This document shows positions 6,913-10,965 of a DNA stretch of 10,965 nucleotides, in pieces. Each line of letters begins with the position of its first letter. Positions within the stretch are counted from its first letter, which is position 1. The translations under genes were made by a program, and so were the position numbers. Under the pieces are notes generated by a model. The model did not search any database. It saw only the letters and a program-made list of their open reading frames with translations, and was not told where the DNA came from. This DNA is from an uncultured Collinsella sp. (GTDB taxonomy: Bacteria > Actinomycetota > Coriobacteriia > Coriobacteriales > Coriobacteriaceae). The stretch spans positions 1-10,965 of the forward strand of contig UQIC01000050.1 of NCBI GenBank assembly GCA_900540985.1. The letters are read 5' to 3'.

Positions 6913-9144
6913 TTACGCTTTCTTGGCAGAAGCCTTAACAGCGGCTGCCTTGGCCTTGGGAGCAGCCTTTTTGGTGGCTGCCTTCTTGGCCGGGGTCTTA
7001 GAAGCGGGCTTGGCAGTCTTCGCCTTGGCCGGAGCCTTCTTAGCAGCCGCGGCCTTGGGCTTCACCGAGGACGCACGCTTGCGCGTCGCCTTCTTGGGAG
7101 CCTCGACCACGGGCGGCTTGTAGCTGCTGGGACCGCGGCGCTTAAGCACCACGCCTGCCAGACCGGGCACCTTAATCTCGATGGAGTCCATCTGCCCGTT
7201 CCAGGGATAGGGCTCGCTCGAGCAGGTATAGGGTTCATCACCGGCGTATCCGCTGCCGCCAAACTCGGGACGGTCGGAATCGAAGATGACCTCCCAGTCA
7301 CCCTCGCGCGGCACGCCCACGCGGAAGCTCTCGTAACTCGCCGGATCAAAGTTGATCAGAATCACCAAGTCGTCGTCGATGTCCTCGCCCTGACGCACAA
7401 AGCTCACGATGGACTGCTTGGAGTTGTCCGCGTCGATCCAGGTAAAGCCGTCGTCGGTGTAGCCGCGCTCGTACAGGGCGGGCTCGGCGGTGTACAGGTG
7501 GTTGAGCGCCTTGATAAACGCCTGATGATGACGGTGGGTCTCGTACTCCTCGGTCAGGAACCACTGGATGGACTCGTAATAGCGCCACTCAATAAACTGG
7601 CCGATCTCGTTGCCCATAAAGTTGAGCTTTGCACCGGGATGCGTCATCTGGTAGAAAGCCAGCGTGCGCAGACCGGCAAACTGGCGCCACCAGTCGCCCG
7701 GCATGCGGCCGATCAGCGAGCACTTGCCGTGCACGACCTCGTCGTGGCTCAGCGGGCAAATGAAGTTCTCGGTAAAGGCGTACATGATGGAGAACGTGAG
7801 CAGGCCATGGTTGCCGGGGCGCCACGGAAAATCGGTCTGCATGTAGTGCAGGGTGTCGTTCATCCAGCCCATGTCCCACTTGTAGTGGAAGCCCAGGCCG
7901 CCGTCCTGCGGCGGATAGGTCACGAGCGGCCACGCGGTGGACTCCTCGGCCATCATCATCACGTCGGGGTAGTGTGCCTCCACGGCGCAGTTGACCTGGC
8001 GGATAAACGCGCTGGCGTCCAGGTCCTCCTCGGTACCGTACTTGTTGAACTTCTTTTGGCCCGGATCGTCGATGCCAAAGTTGAGGTACAGCATGCTGGA
8101 TACGCCGTCCATGCGAATGCCGTCCACGTGGAAGTTCTCGAGCCAATACAGCACGTTGGAGACCAGGAAGGAGCGGACCTCGCCGCGGGCGAAGTCAAAC
8201 TTGTGCGTGCCCCAGTTGGGGTGAATCTCATGCTCAAACAGCATGTGGCCGTTAAAAGTGGCAAGGCCGTGGGAATCGGCACAAAAGCCGCCGGGAACCC
8301 AGTCCATGATCACGCCGATGCCAGCCTCGTGGCACGCATCGATAAAGTGCATGAGCTGCTGCGGGTTGCCGTAGCGCGACGTGGCGGCGTAGTAGCCGGT
8401 CGTCTGGTAGCCCCAGGAGCCATCGAAGGGATGCTCCATAAGCGGCATGACCTCGATATGCGTGTAGCCCATGTCGCGCACGTAGTCCACGAGCTCAACC
8501 GACAAGTCGTCGTAGGTGTAAAACTCACCGCGCTGCGCGGGGAAGGGATCCATGGGGCCGGGGTAGTTGCCGTACTCGTCGGGCTCGCCCTGCGGCGCGT
8601 CGCCGTGGCGCTTCCACGAGCCAATATGCACCTCGTAGATGTTGAGCGGCTGCGACATGTGGTTGTGGCCGGCGCGGCGCTTGAGCCACGCGGCGTCGTT
8701 CCACTGGTAGCCGTCGAGGGTCCACAGCACGCTCGCGGTACCCGGAGGGCACTCGGCTTTAAAGGCATACGGATCGGCCTTGTAGAGCTTCTCGCCCTCG
8801 TTGGTCTCGATGAGATATTTATAGAGCTGGCCCTGCTCGGCACCAGGAATAAAGCCTTCCCAAATAGCGCTCGTATGCACGGGCACCAGCGGGTTGGCTT
8901 CCTCATCCCAGTCGTTAAATTCGCCAATGACATGGACGCTCTTTACGTCGGGGGCCCAAACGCAAAAACGCCAGCCGCGCGTACGGTTCTGCGTGTCGGG
9001 GTGCGCGCCCATCTTTTCCCAGCTGCGCTCCCACATTCCAATGCCAAACAGGTAGACATCGTCCTTGGAGAGCTCCGGTGCGTGCGGAGCCGGTTTGCGG
9101 GTTGCGGGCTTTTTAGCCGTTGGCTTTAGCTTTGTATCGCTCAC
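6913..9144 (-). CDS. glgB: 1,4-alpha-glucan branching enzyme (GH13) with Lys/Ala-rich termini
   Basis: Cuts an alpha-1,4 chain and rejoins it as an alpha-1,6 branch. Numbering from the GTG at 9144 (743 residues): residues 1-25 contain a short Lys/Pro/Ala stretch (KLKPTAKKPATRKPAP). About 50-145 is a CBM48-type beta domain with FCVWAPDV and GEFNDWD. About 160-560 is the (beta/alpha)8 catalytic domain, with the nucleophile D346 in DGIRMDGVSSM, acid/base E400 in MMAEEST, and D468 in LSHDEVVHG. About 580-680 is the C-terminal beta domain, and 682-743 is a histone-like tail. Region I reads DWVPGGF; branching enzymes normally have DWVP-A/G-HF. I prefer the GTG because GGGA lies 6 nt upstream. ATGs at 9156 and 9159 and a TTG at 9204 are in frame but have no clear ribosome binding site. 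It is the first gene of the cluster, after a long leader. Confidence 0.95.
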   Translation of the reverse strand: MSDTKLKPTAKKPATRKPAPHAPELSKDDVYLFGIGMWERSWEKMGAHPDTQNRTRGWRFCVWAPDVKSVHVIGEFNDWDEEANPLVPVHTSAIWEGFIPGAEQGQLYKYLIETNEGEKLYKADPYAFKAECPPGTASVLWTLDGYQWNDAAWLKRRAGHNHMSQPLNIYEVHIGSWKRHGDAPQGEPDEYGNYPGPMDPFPAQRGEFYTYDDLSVELVDYVRDMGYTHIEVMPLMEHPFDGSWGYQTTGYYAATSRYGNPQQLMHFIDACHEAGIGVIMDWVPGGFCADSHGLATFNGHMLFEHEIHPNWGTHKFDFARGEVRSFLVSNVLYWLENFHVDGIRMDGVSSMLYLNFGIDDPGQKKFNKYGTEEDLDASAFIRQVNCAVEAHYPDVMMMAEESTAWPLVTYPPQDGGLGFHYKWDMGWMNDTLHYMQTDFPWRPGNHGLLTFSIMYAFTENFICPLSHDEVVHGKCSLIGRMPGDWWRQFAGLRTLAFYQMTHPGAKLNFMGNEIGQFIEWRYYESIQWFLTEEYETHRHHQAFIKALNHLYTAEPALYERGYTDDGFTWIDADNSKQSIVSFVRQGEDIDDDLVILINFDPASYESFRVGVPREGDWEVIFDSDRPEFGGSGYAGDEPYTCSSEPYPWNGQMDSIEIKVPGLAGVVLKRRGPSSYKPPVVEAPKKATRKRASSVKPKAAAAKKAPAKAKTAKPASKTPAKKAATKKAAPKAKAAAVKASAKKA
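6916..7104 (-). repeat. Ala/Lys-rich histone-like tail-coding segment of glgB
   Basis: Encodes about the last 63 GlgB residues. Beyond the first residues (EAPKK) the tail is purely basic: KATRKRASSVKPK, then degenerate AAKKAPAK, KTPAKK, ATKKAAPKAK and ASAKKA units with no acidic residue. The composition matches the basic blocks of the GlgA tail, and the TRKR motif occurs in both. Likely disordered and polycationic; the function is unknown. Confidence 0.85.
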
Positions 9145-9210
9145 GTTTGATCCCATCATGACGCGGCAGCGTGTTGCCTTGGTGACTAGATGCGAAAGAT
9201 CCAAGGCTGC

Positions 9211-9284
9211 ACGAATCGAAGGGACGGCGAAGTTTCTGTGATTCGTTCCACCTCGCGTGCTCGGTGGAACTTTCGGCAGAAACT
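9211..9284 (-). promoter_or_regulatory. Structured leader of glgB with two competing helices
   Basis: Helix A is a nested inverted repeat. Outer arms AGTTTCTG (9231-9238) and CAGAAACT (9277-9284) are perfect over 8 bp. Inner arms GTTCCACC (9245-9252) and GGTGGAAC (9263-9270) are also perfect over 8 bp, separated from the outer arms by a 6x6 internal loop. Helix B pairs ACGAATC (9211-9217) with GATTCGT (9240-9246). It crosses the outer arm of A and shares two bases with the inner arm. A and B are therefore either alternatives or form a pseudoknot. The element lies about 70-140 nt upstream of the glgB start, inside the predicted leader. I recognise no known riboswitch class. Confidence 0.5.
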
Positions 9285-9356
9285 ACGATAACACCTGTGC
9301 GTTAGTTTTATGGACGAAAGCGGATTTGCGGGAGCGTTTAATCGGTAAGCGACATG

Positions 9357-9386
9357 TTTATACCACTGGCAGAATTGCCGTGGTAA
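9357..9386 (-). promoter_or_regulatory. Candidate sigma70-type promoter for the glg cluster
   Basis: On the minus strand TTACCA (9386-9381; 4 of 6 matches to TTGACA) is followed after 18 nt by TATAAA (9362-9357; 5 of 6 matches to TATAAT). This would give a leader of about 200 nt before glgB. The spacer contains a palindrome. It is a match by eye only. Confidence 0.4.
9361..9385. repeat. Palindrome in the spacer of the predicted glgB promoter
   Basis: TACCAC (9361-9366) pairs with GTGGTA (9380-9385), and inside it GGCA (9368-9371) pairs with TGCC (9376-9379), with a single unpaired base and a GAAT centre. It lies between the candidate -35 and -10 of glgB, a typical place for a repressor or MerR-like activator site. 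No regulator is assigned. Confidence 0.5.
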
Positions 9387-9467
9387 AACTCTTGACAGTT
9401 TTACCAATTAGGGTTTCAAAATTGTTAGCCTGACGTTTGGTAAAACGTTTTTAGCAGGTTGTTTACC
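9382..9467. promoter_or_regulatory. Two inverted pairs of GGTAAA-type half-sites, candidate operators
   Basis: Pair 1 is GGTAAAACT (9382-9390), 6 nt, AGTTTTACC (9397-9405), a perfect 9-bp inverted repeat that overlaps the plus-strand TTGACA. Pair 2 is GGTAAAACG (9439-9447), 13 nt, GTTTACC (9461-9467). The first half-sites are 57 bp apart. AAAACGTTTT at 9442-9451 is itself a palindrome with a central CG, as in LacI-family operators. Such spacing would suit a repressor acting on both divergent promoters; the protein is unknown. Confidence 0.45.
9392..9422 (+). promoter_or_regulatory. Candidate promoter for the HAD-thiN unit
   Basis: TTGACA at 9392-9397 is a perfect -35 hexamer. The best -10 is CAAAAT at 9417-9422 (4 of 6) at a long 19-nt spacing; TTCAAA at 17 nt is weaker. 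The -35 overlaps the inverted repeat described at 9382-9405, so the promoter may be repressed. The transcript would have a leader of about 60 nt. Confidence 0.35.
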
Positions 9468-9490
9468 ATTTGACATTGAAAGGTTCGTTT

Positions 9491-10180
9491 ATGTCCCATA
9501 CCGCCGCTCCCAAGGTTGCTTTTATTTTCGATTGCGACGGCACACTGGTTACTAGCACCCCCGTTTGGGCCTATGCCCAGCCCGAGTTATTGCACCGCCA
9601 CGGTGTCGACGTGACGGTCGACGATTTTGCCCAGTTTGAGCATTTGTCGCTGGAGGATGAGTGCCAGGCCTACCACGACACCTGGGGCATTGGCGCGAAT
9701 GGCGAGGAGCTGTATCGCGAGCTGAGCGACATCCTGATCGATGGCTACTCCAAGGTGCCGCCGCGCGACGGGCTCCTGGCATTTTTGGAGCAGGCGAAGG
9801 CGGCGGGTATTGCCATGTGCGTGGCTACGTCCACGCCGGCCGAGCTGGTGCAGTCTGCGCTCGCAGGCGCGGGGCTCGACGCTTACATGGAGTTTGTTAC
9901 CACGACGGGTGAGGCAGGACGCTCCAAGCAGTTCCCCGATGTGTACGAGCTGGCTCTGCGCCGCTTGGAGGAGCGCCACGAGTGCAAGTTTGAGCGCGCT
10001 TGGGTGTTTGAGGACGCCGTCTTTGGCTTAAAGAGCTCTGAGGTTGCCGGCTTTAAACGCGTGGGCATCTATGACCCACACGGCCGCATGAAGCGCGACG
10101 ACGTACGCGCCAACTGCGATATCTTTATCGACAGCTACGAAGAGCTGGATTTGGATCACGTTCTTGCGTTTGAGGGATAG
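9491..10180 (+). CDS. HAD-superfamily hydrolase, beta-phosphoglucomutase-like
   Basis: A 229-residue soluble haloacid-dehalogenase-fold protein that probably dephosphorylates, or moves the phosphate on, a small phosphorylated metabolite. All four HAD motifs are visible: motif I DCDGTL at 14-19 (nucleophile D14, acid/base D16), motif II CVATST at 110-115 (T113 or S114), motif III lysine K146 in GRSKQFPD, and motif IV VFEDAVFG at 172-179 (E174, D175). An alpha-helical cap between motifs I and II (about 20-90) places it in subfamily I. The sequence cannot tell beta-phosphoglucomutase from a general sugar-phosphate phosphatase. The ATG at 9491 has GAAAGG 7 nt upstream; an in-frame TTG at 9470 is less likely. 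It is divergent from glgB and 9 nt from the next gene, so probably co-transcribed with it. Confidence 0.85.
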   Translation: MSHTAAPKVAFIFDCDGTLVTSTPVWAYAQPELLHRHGVDVTVDDFAQFEHLSLEDECQAYHDTWGIGANGEELYRELSDILIDGYSKVPPRDGLLAFLEQAKAAGIAMCVATSTPAELVQSALAGAGLDAYMEFVTTTGEAGRSKQFPDVYELALRRLEERHECKFERAWVFEDAVFGLKSSEVAGFKRVGIYDPHGRMKRDDVRANCDIFIDSYEELDLDHVLAFEG

Positions 10181-10189
10181 GCGAGGGCT

Positions 10190-10870
10190 GTGGCTTGTAA
10201 GATATTAGTGGTGTGCGGCTCGCCCGTCGTGGCGAGCGTGGATCTGTTGCGCCGGCAAGCGGGGGAGTGCGATCATGTTGTTGCCGTAGACCGCGGACTC
10301 GACGCGCTGCTGGGTGCCGGCCTGGGCTGCGACGTGTATGTAGGAGATGCGGACACGGTGAGCGACGCGGGTCGCGCGTTGGTCGATGCCGCCACCGACT
10401 TTGAAGTTGAGCGCCATGACCCGTACAAGGACTATACCGATCTGGCGCTGGCGCTCGATTCCGTCCGCCGTCGCTGGCCGGGTGCCGAAGTGGTTGCGAC
10501 CTGCGTCACGGGCGGCCGTCCGGACATGGCGCTTTCCGTACTGGGCCTGCTCGCGGGCTACAAGGGCGCCCCAGTCTGGATTGCCGAAGACGAGATCACG
10601 GCCCGTATCCTGCACGGAGGCGAATCCTGGGCCATCGAAGGTGCCGAAGGCAAGACGTTTTCTATCATCGCCATAGCCCCCAATACCGAGGTTAGCGAGC
10701 ACGGCCTAGAGTGGGAACTAGATCACAGCCCCCTGGGTTTGTTGGCCGACACAGGCATTAGCAACATAGTAAGATCTACTGCAAAGATCGAAGTCCATAC
10801 CGGTACTGCAATAGCGTATTTGCTGCATCAGGGTTTTATCGGGACGGCGGATAAAAATAATCGCTCGTAG
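10190..10870 (+). CDS. thiN: Thiamine pyrophosphokinase
   Basis: Converts thiamine plus ATP to thiamine pyrophosphate and AMP. The 226-residue length is usual for bacterial ThiN. Family motifs are recognisable but drifted: VDRGLDALLGAG at 33-44, GDADTVS at 52-58 in place of GDFDS, YKDYTDLALAL at 79-89 matching KDxTDxxxAL, and GGRPDMAL at 108-115 where the family usually has GGRxDH. A C-terminal beta domain with GISNIV at 189-194 matches the usual G-x-SNEF segment. The GTG start at 10190 lies 9 nt after the HAD stop and has a purine-rich GGCGAGGG just upstream, though very close. The stop at 10868-10870 lies in the loop of an inverted repeat. The missing His in the GGR motif is worth noting, but the overall assignment is good. 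Confidence 0.85.
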   Translation: MACKILVVCGSPVVASVDLLRRQAGECDHVVAVDRGLDALLGAGLGCDVYVGDADTVSDAGRALVDAATDFEVERHDPYKDYTDLALALDSVRRRWPGAEVVATCVTGGRPDMALSVLGLLAGYKGAPVWIAEDEITARILHGGESWAIEGAEGKTFSIIAIAPNTEVSEHGLEWELDHSPLGLLADTGISNIVRSTAKIEVHTGTAIAYLLHQGFIGTADKNNRS

Positions 10871-10893
10871 AGTGATTATTTTTGCCCCGTCCC
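10841..10893 (+). terminator. Inverted repeat overlapping the thiN 3' end, possible terminator
   Basis: The AT-rich inner arms AAAAATAATC (10853-10862) and GATTATTTTT (10874-10883) are perfect over 10 bp around an 11-nt loop. That loop contains the thiN stop codon. Outer arms GGGACGG (10841-10847) and CCGTCCC (10887-10893) add 7 bp. The run of five T can serve as a U-tract, but the GC pairs lie outside and not inside, unlike a standard intrinsic terminator. It could instead be a dispersed palindromic repeat. Confidence 0.5.
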
Positions 10894-10965
10894 AGGAAAA
10901 CCCGTAAGTGCGGTTGATTTTCAATCTCAACGCAACAGCCTGAACGGACCCCGCGTTTCCGCAGC
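10894..10965. other. Distal intergenic end with no supported feature
   Basis: These 72 bases after the inverted repeat show no convincing start, ribosome binding site, promoter or RNA gene. An open frame runs across them on the minus strand into thiN, but it is antisense and has no good start. Confidence 0.4.

Noticed and set aside
6880..9129. A 749-codon open frame on the plus strand, antisense to glgB
   Set aside because: Same explanation: it mirrors glgB codons, has His/Val/Gly-rich noise and no family signature.
9231..9284. GAGGTGGAAC in the leader resembles the T-box core AGGGTGGNACCGCG
   Set aside because: The GGG and CCGCG parts do not match, no stem I or specifier loop is evident, and a T-box upstream of glgB makes little biological sense.
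9344..9358. A five-codon reading frame (ATG TCG CTT ACC GAT, then stop) right after the predicted glgB -10
   Set aside because: It starts at or before the expected transcription start, has no ribosome binding site and is short enough to be chance.
9145..9490. CRISPR, tRNA, IS or att sites in the only gap longer than 300 bases
   Set aside because: No direct repeats of spacer type, no cloverleaf and no transposase remnants; the repeats present are short inverted ones near promoters.
9219..10849. The 9-mer GGGACGGCG occurs in the glgB leader and again at the thiN end
   Set aside because: The flanks differ and a GC-rich 9-mer recurring in 11 kb is not strong evidence of a shared element.
10718..10930. 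A 70-codon minus-strand frame running from the right edge into thiN
   Set aside because: It begins with TTG without a ribosome binding site, runs through the inverted repeat and is antisense to thiN; it has no known domain.

Overview
The window is GC-rich (roughly 60%). Its main content is a glycogen-metabolism gene cluster on the minus strand, read from right to left as glgB, glgP, glgC, glgD, glgA. A divergent two-gene plus-strand unit follows on the right: a HAD-family phosphatase or phosphomutase and a thiamine pyrophosphokinase. High GC, GlgC paired with GlgD, and alanine/lysine-rich protein tails suggest a gut Coriobacteriia-type actinobacterium such as Collinsella. That placement comes from recognition and is not proven by the sequence.

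Layout: 1-1912 is glgA, cut by the left edge inside a long low-complexity tail. 2003-3130 is glgD and 3135-4283 is glgC, only 4 nt apart and probably translationally coupled. 4392-6818 is glgP. 6913-9144 is glgB. 9145-9490 is a divergent regulatory region packed with inverted repeats. 9491-10180 is the HAD gene, 10190-10870 is the TPP-kinase gene, and an inverted repeat at 10841-10893 overlaps that gene's end. The last 72 bases hold nothing I can support.

How the genes fit together: GlgC with its catalytically dead-looking partner GlgD would make ADP-glucose. GlgA would polymerise it, GlgB would branch the chain, and GlgP would release glucose-1-phosphate. No debranching enzyme is seen here.

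The most unusual points are these. (1) The two chain-building enzymes GlgA and GlgB both carry histone-H1/HupB-like Ala/Lys/Pro/Thr tails, while GlgP, GlgC and GlgD do not. (2) GlgB lacks the conserved region-I histidine of GH13 branching enzymes. (3) All three non-coupled intercistronic gaps contain strong inverted repeats, one of which could mask the glgP ribosome binding site. (4) The glgB leader can form two mutually exclusive (or pseudoknotted) structures. (5) The divergent promoter region holds four GGTAAA-type half-sites in two inverted pairs.
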